A stretch of DNA of 37,412 nucleotides, from assembly GCA_034437275.1 (NCBI GenBank), contig DAOTUD010000123.1, positions 1-37,412 of the forward strand, given 5' to 3'. Positions within the stretch are counted from its first letter, which is position 1; each line of letters begins with the position of its first letter. Under the pieces are notes generated by a model. That model worked only from the letters and a program-made list of their open reading frames with translations. It ran no database searches and had not been told where the DNA came from. The stretch is from TC-15 sp034437275. GTDB taxonomy: Bacteria; Chloroflexota; Anaerolineae; Aggregatilineales; Aggregatilineaceae. Position numbers and translations under genes: made by a program. Shown one piece after another: positions 16,401 through 23,321 of this stretch.

Positions 16401-17722
16401 TGCTCAACCTGCTGGCCGAGGAAGAAGAGGAAGAACTCGCCGACGAAGAAGACGAGTTCGAAGACGCCGCGCGGCTGCTGTTTGAGGAAGAAGAGGGCGA
16501 AGTCGTGCCAGAAGAAGACGCCGCGTCGCCCCGTCGCCGCCGCCAGGCGCGCTTCAAGCCCGACCGGCTGGTGGTGACACTGCTGCTGCTGGTGGCCCTG
16601 ATCGCCCCCTTCGCCACCGACGCGCTGCACCTGGCCGACGATCCGCCCGCCCTGGCCGGGGCGCGCCGGGAAGCGGCGCAAGCCGTCGCGGCGCTGGCGC
16701 CGGACGAGTTGGTGCTGGTCGCGTTTGAGTACAGCCCGACGGCAGCCGGGGAACTCGACCCGCTGGCCGAGGCCGTGCTGCGCGATGTCCTGGCCCAACG
16801 CGCCGTCCCGCTGACGATCAGCACCAATCCGGCGGGCGCGCTGCACGCCGAGGCCGTGCTGGAACGGCTGGCCGAGGATGACGCGCTGCTCGATACGCGC
16901 CGCTACATCGAAACCGGCTGGCGCAGATTTACCCCCCGCGCCAGCATACGGCCCGCCTACGCCGCCGGCACACCGGGCAGCGTGGCGCTCGAAGGGGTGA
17001 CACGGCTGGCCAACACCGGCAGCATGGTGATCGCCCGGCGCGCGTGGCAAGCCGAACGCACGCTGCGCCAGGCCAACCTCGGGCCGGGGGCCGCCGACGT
17101 GCTCGCCGGCAGGGCCGCCCTGGCGCTGCTGGACGAGGGGACGCGCTGGTTGCAGCAGGATAACCGCGAGGACCGGCTGCGCCCCGGTGAGGATTACTTC
17201 GTGCTGCGCTACCTCTCCGGCGATGCAGTCGGGGTACGGTCGCTGCGCGAGGATGATGAGGACGATGGCAAGGTGCATCCGGCCTTCGACACCGATCTGC
17301 GCGGCGAGCAGACCGGCCTGGCCGTGACCAGCCTGGAAGACGACATCGCACTGCTGGTCGTGATCGGCGAGCAGTCCGACGATGTGCGCGTGTGGGCCGA
17401 GCAGTTGAACGGGGTCCCGCTGCCCAAGATCGCGCTGGTGACCGCTGCCATCGAGCCGCTGGTGGTACCCTATGCCAGCGACGGAGCCTATATGGGCTAC
17501 CTGGCCGGGTATCGCGACGCTTATGTGTACAACGCGGCGCGCAATGCCGGGACGCGCACGATCTACACCGTGCCGGAGGGCATCGATTACGACGTACCGC
17601 ACCCGGAGGAATCACGCTGGCACAGCATGGCCCTGGGGGCTGCGCTGGCGGCGGCGTTGATCACGCTGGGCGCGGGCTTTAACTTGTTGCGGGTATTCAT
17701 ACGACGGAGGTCACGCCGTTGA
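13490..17722 (+). CDS. Giant acidic PDW-repeat protein with two TM segments and an external domain
   Basis: This is a 1410-residue protein of unknown function. Residues 1 to about 1020 are low-complexity and very rich in Asp, Glu, Pro and Ala, with no Cys. They are punctuated by at least 14 copies of a short motif, hydrophobic-P-D-W-[L/F] followed by an amphipathic turn (VPDWLQGM, LPDWLDEAE, LPDWLGQA, VPDWFERLD, VPDWFLGLD, APDWFKQID, VPDWFAG, MPDWLAAS, APDWLREMG, EPDWLSDL, QPDWVQEM). A basic stretch (about 1010-1022) precedes TM1 (about 1025-1046). A folded domain of about 330 residues follows, probably outside the membrane, then TM2 (about 1380-1400) and an Arg-rich tail. The long disordered part should therefore be cytoplasmic. 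I read the motifs as docking sites for a partner. The ATG at 13490 has AGGA 7 nt upstream. Its stop overlaps the TTG start of the next gene. Confidence 0.85.
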   Translation: MPDDSNNIFDDDNLVPDWLQGMDDDSSDAPGEDDFFDDLPLPDADQLSQEQPATPPPAGSEPPPWERHAAEASPPPASPTPADAPWEAASGPPAPPPQPSAASAPWGAGAPPTLPPPGMAAEPSTPEDSGAADAFEAPAEPEPGDADEIPELPRGLTGALPWMAEPEQPATPEEPQFTFDDLADEFEQEPDDAPAPAEPEQPPSLRDRLLAMSPDRDDEPPPSAPDTDTGDAMAAEDADWMSAFGDAGETDLPSDADVPASDEADMAWLEDDEDDAGAGEPPAPEPEPEDEDDLAFLLDEDADLPAPDFDELGVDDEDFSFDDLPMPEYGAEKPEEPDPVARDEGEFLPDWLDEAEPPPEDKFDAAPQAEPAEELPDWLGQAAEDEFDEPAAEEPEPVAEDEGEFLPDWLDEADAPTTGIRRIRPVDEAEEEAPAEAPPGWLDEGERAEEVAPSDIPPGMTYDEWEQSQIEREQEEQKTPEERLLEEVPDWFERLDQDAPAPEAPETPEAEAPAQPAQPEFVPDWFLGLDEQDEEEAPDWFKQIDYSAEPVMSAEEPDEEAAAPEPADVPDWFAGADAGAGQDVDWAEMFGGPSEPAEPGEMPDWLAASAPGEDEMAEPGDIPFPDLDLDQEMPAPEEGEQEKAAEETPPEDWMADFVPTEPGALAKTGQLSESGEDFVERFEPVDPTQMEPAQPAPDDEAPDWLREMGDEEAEELPLPDDLLGAPEPSEPAEPEPSLAEGEPDWLSDLSPEDLEAPQEPVDLEAGVEAEAEPEEEPEPELDSGAIDDLLGWGSDLPAVQEEPETAIAPMDDLESLFDEAAFREELQTEEGAAAEPEPEPEPEPGVEALELDLEDFELPVEGELQPDWVQEMRPEDLPVTFSIGGVEISRRQRSLDELPERLQDFRQAAQDEQEKVASQAGAPPEAGTLKGMSGVLPVLSSVLPYDAADMAVEGLVVSDAQRRRADQLQGMLNLLAEEEEEELADEEDEFEDAARLLFEEEEGEVVPEEDAASPRRRRQARFKPDRLVVTLLLLVALIAPFATDALHLADDPPALAGARREAAQAVAALAPDELVLVAFEYSPTAAGELDPLAEAVLRDVLAQRAVPLTISTNPAGALHAEAVLERLAEDDALLDTRRYIETGWRRFTPRASIRPAYAAGTPGSVALEGVTRLANTGSMVIARRAWQAERTLRQANLGPGAADVLAGRAALALLDEGTRWLQQDNREDRLRPGEDYFVLRYLSGDAVGVRSLREDDEDDGKVHPAFDTDLRGEQTGLAVTSLEDDIALLVVIGEQSDDVRVWAEQLNGVPLPKIALVTAAIEPLVVPYASDGAYMGYLAGYRDAYVYNAARNAGTRTIYTVPEGIDYDVPHPEESRWHSMALGAALAAALITLGAGFNLLRVFIRRRSRR

Positions 17723-18396
17723 CTCCTGATAAACTCGACCTGATTGCCGGGTGGGCGTCGCTGGTTCTGACGCTGTTTGTGTTCAGCTATTTGCTGGGCG
17801 ACAATTTCCTGTATCGCATCGCCGTGCATGTGCTGGTTGGCGTGGCGGCGGGGTACGTGGTCATCGTCGCCGCCGAGAGCGTGGTCGTCCCCTGGCTGGA
17901 CGAGACGCTGCTGGCCGAACAGGGCGACCGCAGCGCCTCGACCATGACCGCCTTACGGGTGCTGGGCACCGTGCCATTTTTGTTCGGGGTGCTGCTGTTG
18001 TTCAAATCGTCGCCCCGGCTGGCCCCGGTCGGCAACCTGGGGCTGGCCTTCATCCTCGGCGTGGGGATCGCGGTCGCCGTCGTCGGGGCGGTATCCGGCA
18101 CGGTGATCCCGCTGGCGCGCGACGCGGGCGAAACGGTTGCCGACGACACCCTGGACGGTGTGATCATCGTGGTGGGGGTGACGACCACGCTGGTATATTT
18201 CCAATATCTCGCCGTGCAGCGCGGCAGCCAGCTTCGCAAGGCGCGCGTATTCCGCTGGCTGAGCGCGGTCGGGCAGGTGTTCATCAGCCTGACGCTGGGC
18301 GCGCTCTACGGCGGGGTGATCCTGACCAGCCTGGCGGTGTTCGGCGACGTAGTCGACAAACAACTTCGCTTCATCCTCGATAGAATAGGGGGCTAG
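17719..18396 (+). CDS. Second polytopic membrane protein of the envelope cluster
   Basis: The 225 residues have six to seven hydrophobic segments, including about 8-28, 33-55, 75-95, 105-128, 145-165 and 190-212. There are no recognisable catalytic or transport motifs. The TTG start at 17719 overlaps the stop of the giant gene (TTGA). It is supported by GGAGG at 17706-17710 and because any later start would remove TM1. Six nucleotides separate it from the MutL-like gene. The family is unknown. Position suggests a membrane partner of the giant protein and the ASKHA ATPase. Confidence 0.78.
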   Translation: MTPDKLDLIAGWASLVLTLFVFSYLLGDNFLYRIAVHVLVGVAAGYVVIVAAESVVVPWLDETLLAEQGDRSASTMTALRVLGTVPFLFGVLLLFKSSPRLAPVGNLGLAFILGVGIAVAVVGAVSGTVIPLARDAGETVADDTLDGVIIVVGVTTTLVYFQYLAVQRGSQLRKARVFRWLSAVGQVFISLTLGALYGGVILTSLAVFGDVVDKQLRFILDRIGG

Positions 18397-18402
18397 GCGC
18401 GC

Positions 18403-20223
18403 ATGTCTTTTGAGCACATCAATTCGGTGCTGATCGCCGATATCGGCAGTGTGCACACCCGGCTGGTGCTGTTCGATCTGGTCGAGGGCCAGTACCGGCT
18501 GGTGGCCTCGTCACGGGCGCGCACCACCGCCGAACCGCCGATTGGCAGCGCGGTCTTCGGCCTGGAACACGCCGCCGAAAACATGAGCGCCCAGATCGGG
18601 CGGCAGTTGCTCAGCCCGGAGCCGGAACACACCTTCGTCATCCCCGAAACATCCGGGCATGGCGTCGACGAGTTTCTGGCGACCAGCAGCGCCGGGCGTC
18701 CGATGAAGGTCTTTCTGGTGGGCCTGACGCCGGAACTCAGCCTGATGAGTGGGCAGCGGGTGCTGGCCGGAAGCTATGTGCGCGTCGTCGACACGCTCAG
18801 CCCGGACGACCTGCGCAGCGAAGAGGAGCAGGTCAATGCCATCCTGCACGACCGGCCCGACCTGATCCTGATCGTGGGCGGGACGGACGACGGCGCGAGC
18901 GATATTTTGCTGGACCTGGTCCGGCGCGTGCAAACCGCGCTGTCGCTGGTGGTGCACGGCTCGCTGCCGAGCGTGCTGTACGCGGGCAACCAGGCGCTGC
19001 GCCAGCAGGTACGGCGCTTGCTCTCGCCGCTGACCAACGTCTTCTTCGCGCGGAACGTGCGCCCCAGCCTGCACGACGAGCAGCTCTTCCCGGCCCAGAT
19101 CGAGCTGGCGCTGGTGTATGACGATTTCCAGAGCCGCAGCCCCGGCGGGTTCGACGAGATTGGCCGCCAGAGCCAGGTCGGCGTCGTGCCCACCACGCAG
19201 GGCTACCTGAGCACGGTGCGCTACATGGGCGAACTGCCGCAGAAGGGCGTCGGCCCGCTGTACGTGGACGTGGGCAGCGCCAACAGCGTGATCGTGGCCG
19301 GGGTGCGCCAGCAGCAGCACTATCGCATCCGTACCGACCTGGGGATGGGCCACCACAGCCTCAACGCGCTGGCGACGGTCACGCCGGAGCAGGTCGCGCG
19401 CTGGCTGCCATTCGAGATCGAGCACAGCGCGCTGCGCGATTATGTCTACAACAAGCAGCTTCGCCCCATGACGATCCCCGCCGCGCGCGAAGATTTGTTG
19501 ATCGAACAGGCGCTCGCCCGCGAGATCGTGCGCCACCTGGTGCAGGAAGCGCGCCCGGCGTGGGACCTGGGGCGGGGACCGCTGCTGCCCAACTTCCAGC
19601 CGGTGATCGGGGCGGGCGCGGTACTGACCGAAGCCCAGCACCCCGGCATCTCCGCCATGCTGCTGCTGGACGCGCTGCAGCCGACCGGCGTGGTGGAGCT
19701 GGCGCTCGACCCGCACAACATGATGTCGGCGCTGGGCGTGATCGCGTACCTCAAGCCGCTGATCACCGTCCAGGCGCTCGAAACCGGTGGCATGGTCCGG
19801 CTGGGGCCGGCCTTCTGCCCGCTGGGGCAGGTTCGCGCCGGGAAGGACGCCATGCATGTCGAAGTGCGCCTGCCGAATGGGCAGGTCTTCAAGGAGGTGG
19901 TCCAGGGCGGCGACCTGTGGATGGCTCCGGTGCTGCCCGGCATCACCGCCGAGGTGCGCATCCGGCTGCGGCGGGGGCTGTCGCTTGGCGGCAAACGACG
20001 ACTGCGCCGCCGCGTGACCGCCGGGGCAGCGGGCATCGTGTTCGATGCGCGCGGGCGTCCGCTGGTGATGCCGCGCCCGCAGGACCGCGCCGAGGTTTAC
20101 GGGCGCTGGCAGGTCGCCATGACCGGCTACGAAGCTGGCCCGGCAGGGGCCGGCACCGCAGCCGCCGCGCCGCTTGCGCAAGCCACGCCCCACGAGGAGG
20201 CCCCCGATGCCATATTATCCTGA
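18403..20223 (+). CDS. MutL-like ASKHA ATPase (glutamate mutase L family), not linked to a mutase here
   Basis: This 606-residue protein belongs to the actin-like/sugar-kinase ATPase fold. Phosphate-1 motif: 'IADIGSVHTRLVLFD' (Asp13). 'IVGGTDDGASD' lies near residues 157-167. Phosphate-2: 'YVDVGSANSVIV' (Asp289). 'DLGMGHHSLNAL' is near 310-323. The adenosine region is 'VIGAGAVLTEAQHPG' (about 401-416). This layout is that of MutL of glutamate mutase operons, a presumed chaperone of B12-dependent mutases. It is unrelated to mismatch-repair MutL. No mutase subunit gene is nearby; the neighbours are membrane and envelope proteins. The C-terminal ~130 residues add a strand-rich region with a basic patch ('RLRRGLSLGGKRRLRRR'). 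I infer an ATP-driven role in assembling the membrane complex encoded around it. The Shine-Dalgarno is AGGGGG. Confidence 0.85.
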   Translation: MSFEHINSVLIADIGSVHTRLVLFDLVEGQYRLVASSRARTTAEPPIGSAVFGLEHAAENMSAQIGRQLLSPEPEHTFVIPETSGHGVDEFLATSSAGRPMKVFLVGLTPELSLMSGQRVLAGSYVRVVDTLSPDDLRSEEEQVNAILHDRPDLILIVGGTDDGASDILLDLVRRVQTALSLVVHGSLPSVLYAGNQALRQQVRRLLSPLTNVFFARNVRPSLHDEQLFPAQIELALVYDDFQSRSPGGFDEIGRQSQVGVVPTTQGYLSTVRYMGELPQKGVGPLYVDVGSANSVIVAGVRQQQHYRIRTDLGMGHHSLNALATVTPEQVARWLPFEIEHSALRDYVYNKQLRPMTIPAAREDLLIEQALAREIVRHLVQEARPAWDLGRGPLLPNFQPVIGAGAVLTEAQHPGISAMLLLDALQPTGVVELALDPHNMMSALGVIAYLKPLITVQALETGGMVRLGPAFCPLGQVRAGKDAMHVEVRLPNGQVFKEVVQGGDLWMAPVLPGITAEVRIRLRRGLSLGGKRRLRRRVTAGAAGIVFDARGRPLVMPRPQDRAEVYGRWQVAMTGYEAGPAGAGTAAAAPLAQATPHEEAPDAILS

Positions 20224-21292
20224 GATCAACGTCATTCAAGGGCTGTCACATGTGATCCGCGAGCGCCGCCTGCCGCCTCACGTCCTCCCGCGCTCGACGT
20301 CGCTGGTCGTTAATGTGCCGGTCGAAGCGTCGCAGGTCGTGCTGGAAGGCGACCTGCTGCGCGACTACCGCTTCCTGGACGTGACTGAGGCGCTCAAGGT
20401 GCGGCGACCCGACCCGGAGGAACTGGCGCGTATGATCCGCGTCGAGGTCGGCGATCAGGTGCAGTTCGGCCAGGAGTTGGCGCGCCGGGGGCGTGGGCGT
20501 CGCGCCAGGACGCTGCTCGCGCCCGCCGACGGGCAGATCACGCAGATCAACGAAGGGCAGATCGTGCTGCAGGTCAGCGAGCAGGTGGTCACCGTGCAGG
20601 CCAAAGTGCCGGGCGAACTGCAAGAGGTCGAGCCGCACTACGTCAAAATTGCGGGCAACGGCGCGATCATCCAGTGCGCCTGGGGCAACGGGCTGTTTTG
20701 CTACGAGGCGTTCCGGTTCCTGCCGGAAGACGGGTTCGTCGGCCTCAGCAAGCTGGACGTGCGCATCTCGGAATATCGTAACGTGGTGATCATCAGTCCC
20801 CATCCCATCAACAAGGGCGACCTGCTGGTCGCGCAGCAGCAGGAGGTGGCCGGGGTGGTGGCTCCGGGCATGCCCTCCGACTTGCGCGAATTTGCAATGG
20901 GGCTTACATTCCCTGTAATACTAACTGAGGGCTTTGGACAACGCCGGGCCACTAGATTGATTTATGACCTGTTGCAGAGTAACATGGGGCGACAGGCGGC
21001 CTTTAACGCGGCGGTGCCTGATCGCTGGTCCGGGGAGCGACCGGAGATCATGATCCCGCTGCCGACGGGTGGCAATGTGCCCCCGACGCCGGAGTTGGTC
21101 CAAGAATTACAGGTTGGGACCCAGGTGCGAATGACCCGCGCCCCCTGGGCAGGGCTGACCGGCGAAGTCGTTGAGCTGCCGGACATGCTCCAAGTGATTG
21201 ACAATGGGTTGCGGCTGCCGTGCGCCAGTGTCCGGTTTGCGGACGGAGAAGTGCGGCTGGTTCCCCTGGCCAATCTGGAACTCATGGGGTAG
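20207..21292 (+). CDS. Beta-barrel/KOW-domain protein of the envelope cluster
   Basis: The 361-residue protein is soluble with no signal peptide. The ATG at 20207 is chosen for the GAGGAGG Shine-Dalgarno at 20194-20200 and overlaps the MutL-like gene by 17 nt. The middle part (about residues 85-150) reads like a biotinyl/lipoyl or HlyD-type barrel ('VEVGDQVQFGQELARRG', 'LLAPADGQITQINEGQIVLQ'), but no biotinyl or lipoyl Lys motif is evident. The C-terminal ~60 residues look like a KOW/SH3-like barrel ('VGTQVRMTRAPWAGLTGEVVEL', ending in 'RLVPLANLELMG'). Neither domain identifies a function; KOW barrels bind RNA or proteins. Codon use between about 20890 and 21000 is less GC-biased than its neighbours. 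It is probably a cytoplasmic partner of the ATPase. Confidence 0.75.
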   Translation: MPYYPEINVIQGLSHVIRERRLPPHVLPRSTSLVVNVPVEASQVVLEGDLLRDYRFLDVTEALKVRRPDPEELARMIRVEVGDQVQFGQELARRGRGRRARTLLAPADGQITQINEGQIVLQVSEQVVTVQAKVPGELQEVEPHYVKIAGNGAIIQCAWGNGLFCYEAFRFLPEDGFVGLSKLDVRISEYRNVVIISPHPINKGDLLVAQQQEVAGVVAPGMPSDLREFAMGLTFPVILTEGFGQRRATRLIYDLLQSNMGRQAAFNAAVPDRWSGERPEIMIPLPTGGNVPPTPELVQELQVGTQVRMTRAPWAGLTGEVVELPDMLQVIDNGLRLPCASVRFADGEVRLVPLANLELMG

Positions 21293-21337
21293 CCGGAAGC
21301 GAGTTTAGTCACACCGCCATATACGCGGAGGAAAATT

Positions 21338-23188
21338 ATGGGCTATGAAGACCTGGACGATCTGAGCGAACTGGACGAAATACCATCATTTGACGAGGAC
21401 CTGACGCTCGACTTCGAAGACGAGAGCCTCGCCGATGAAGGTGGCGTCAGCCGGACTTTTATCATCTTAGGTATATTCGTCGTGCTGGCGGTGCTGCTGA
21501 TCGGCGTCCTGTTGATCTTCTTCTTGCTGCAGGATGACGAACTGTCCGACGAGGAGAAACGAAGCACCGAGATCGCCATCGGCAACGCGACGACCATCGC
21601 CGACGCAACGCAAACCGGCGTGGCCAACACCCAGCTGGCTATCGAAGCGGTCACGCAGACCAAGATCGCCCGGGACGCCACCGGGACCGCTGCCGCCGAA
21701 GCCGAGGCCAAACAACTCACCGCCATCGCGCAGACCGATGTAGCCAGCACCGCCACCGCCATTCAGCAGGACGCCAACGCCAACGCGACCGCAACAGCCG
21801 CCGAGGCAACGGCCATCCAGCAAACGCGCGAGTGGTACGAGACGGCGACCCAGGAAGCGGAAAACGAGATCGCCACCGCCACCGAACAGGCGCGGCGGCG
21901 TATTGTGGGCCGCTTCGAGCTGGAAGACGGCGCACTGCCGGAAGGCACGGTCGTGGTCCGGCTGTATCGTGACGATGCAGACAACACCTTCGACCCGATC
22001 GCCACGCCAGTCCCGCCCACCCCCACGCCAACCCAGACGCCGGAGCCGAGCGCGACCGCGACGGCAGACCTCACGCCCGAACCGGGTGCGTCGGACATCG
22101 ATCCCGGCTCCAGTCTGAAGACGATCGAAGTCGGCGAACTCCAGCAGAGCACGCTCACCACGATCCAGCCGGACCTGTGGCAGTTTTCGGTCACGACCAG
22201 CGGCATGGTGACGGTCGAATTCGACCCCGCCGACGACATGCAGGTGATGATGTCGCTGAACGACACATCCGGCAAGGCATTAGCCAGCGCCACCAGTGAC
22301 GACGAGCCGGGGATTGTGCTCGAGGGGGTCATGGTGTCGCCGGGGCAGTATACCATCTGGGTGACCAGCCTGAGCGGGGCGGGCGATTATACGCTCACGC
22401 TGCGCGAAGGCGGTGCCCCAGGCGGCGATGCTGGCGATGATGCCGGCGATGACGCTATGCCGGCGGGCGACGAACCCACGCCGGAGAGCATGAGCGTCGT
22501 GCCGCGCGCCGCTGGTGTGGCGCTGGGCGCGGTGGATGTCATGGCGCAGGACGGCGATCCGACCGCCACGCCGGAACCGGATGACGATGGGGATGCAGGC
22601 GACGATGCCGACGAAACGGTCGAGCCGCCCACGCCGGAAGTCGACGACGACACCGACGCCAGCCCGGCAGCGGATACCCCCGCGCCGGAGCCGACCGAGA
22701 CGCCAGCGTCCGAAGGCGACGAATTGGTCGGGGAGATCATCGCCCGCGACGGCGAGTTCGACTTTTCCGGCCTGGAACCGGGCACCTACTGGCTGACGAT
22801 TGACGCCAACCTGCTGCCGCCGGAATACCGTCCGGAAGATGACACCGGGGTCGTCGGCATCCTGTTGAGAGTGCCGCGTGATGGCGAAGTCGAATGGATC
22901 ATCCCCAAGAATCCAGAGCCGACCGCGACACCGACCGTGACCTACACGCCGACCGTGTCCGACGAAATGCGCCTGACGCAAACGGCGGAGGCCGTGCTCT
23001 TCACGCTGACGCCCACGCCCGAAATCACCGATACGCCAACCCCGTCCAGGCTGGTCGATACGGGCGTGATGCCGGATGTCGGCGGCGGCGACCTCGAGGG
23101 CGAGGATGGCCTGTTCATCCTGGGCATCGCGGCGGTCGGCTTGATCGCGGTGGTCTTCGTGGCCCGCAAGCTGCGCAGTTCCACCTGA
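21338..23188 (+). CDS. Bitopic stalk protein with a PPC-like domain and an LVDTG C-terminus
   Basis: The 616 residues are arranged as follows: an acidic cytoplasmic tail (1-40, rich in Asp and Glu), TM1 (about 41-64), an Ala/Thr-rich helix likely to be a coiled coil (about 72-185), and a strand-rich segment. A Pro/Thr linker and a beta-sandwich of about 100 residues follow (about 260-362), resembling bacterial pre-peptidase C-terminal (PPC) domains ('DLWQFSVTTSGMVTVEF' ... 'GQYTIWVTSLSGAGDYTLTL'). Then come long acidic/Pro linkers, a second small beta domain, 'LVDTG' followed by TM2 (about 588-608) and RK residues. The C-terminal pattern resembles a sortase sorting signal with LVDTG in place of LPXTG. 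The start at 21338 has GGAGGAAAA just upstream. It is the last gene of the cluster, after a 45-nt gap. Confidence 0.78.
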   Translation: MGYEDLDDLSELDEIPSFDEDLTLDFEDESLADEGGVSRTFIILGIFVVLAVLLIGVLLIFFLLQDDELSDEEKRSTEIAIGNATTIADATQTGVANTQLAIEAVTQTKIARDATGTAAAEAEAKQLTAIAQTDVASTATAIQQDANANATATAAEATAIQQTREWYETATQEAENEIATATEQARRRIVGRFELEDGALPEGTVVVRLYRDDADNTFDPIATPVPPTPTPTQTPEPSATATADLTPEPGASDIDPGSSLKTIEVGELQQSTLTTIQPDLWQFSVTTSGMVTVEFDPADDMQVMMSLNDTSGKALASATSDDEPGIVLEGVMVSPGQYTIWVTSLSGAGDYTLTLREGGAPGGDAGDDAGDDAMPAGDEPTPESMSVVPRAAGVALGAVDVMAQDGDPTATPEPDDDGDAGDDADETVEPPTPEVDDDTDASPAADTPAPEPTETPASEGDELVGEIIARDGEFDFSGLEPGTYWLTIDANLLPPEYRPEDDTGVVGILLRVPRDGEVEWIIPKNPEPTATPTVTYTPTVSDEMRLTQTAEAVLFTLTPTPEITDTPTPSRLVDTGVMPDVGGGDLEGEDGLFILGIAAVGLIAVVFVARKLRSST

Positions 23189-23227
23189 CGCTGAGCGACC
23201 CGCGCGGCATCAGCCAACGTACTGTCG

Positions 23228-23251
23228 GGGGCGTAGCACACTCTACGCCCC
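23228..23251. repeat. Short palindromic element GGGGCGTAG...CTACGCCCC
   Basis: A perfect 9-bp inverted repeat with a 6-nt loop (CACACT) lies 40 bp after the end of the eight-gene cluster. A related palindrome, GGGGCGTA...TACGCCCC, also followed by CTGT and GCC, lies at 32123-32143. The hairpin has no T-run but may stabilise or end the upstream mRNA. Confidence 0.6.
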
Positions 23252-23321
23252 TGTTGCCTGTTGGCCCGGCACGCTGTAACGCACATTTACGCCGCTAGTG
23301 CTGAAAGTAACCCTGGTTGTC

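Noticed and set aside
18403..20223. DNA mismatch-repair MutL
   Set aside because: There is no GHKL ATPase motif. The DIGS and DVGS phosphate motifs are of the ASKHA fold; only the name is shared.
11784..23188. Type IV pilus or type II secretion operon
   Set aside because: There is no prepilin, PilB/PilT-type ATPase, PilC, secretin or prepilin peptidase. The ASKHA protein is MutL-like and not PilM-like in its motifs.
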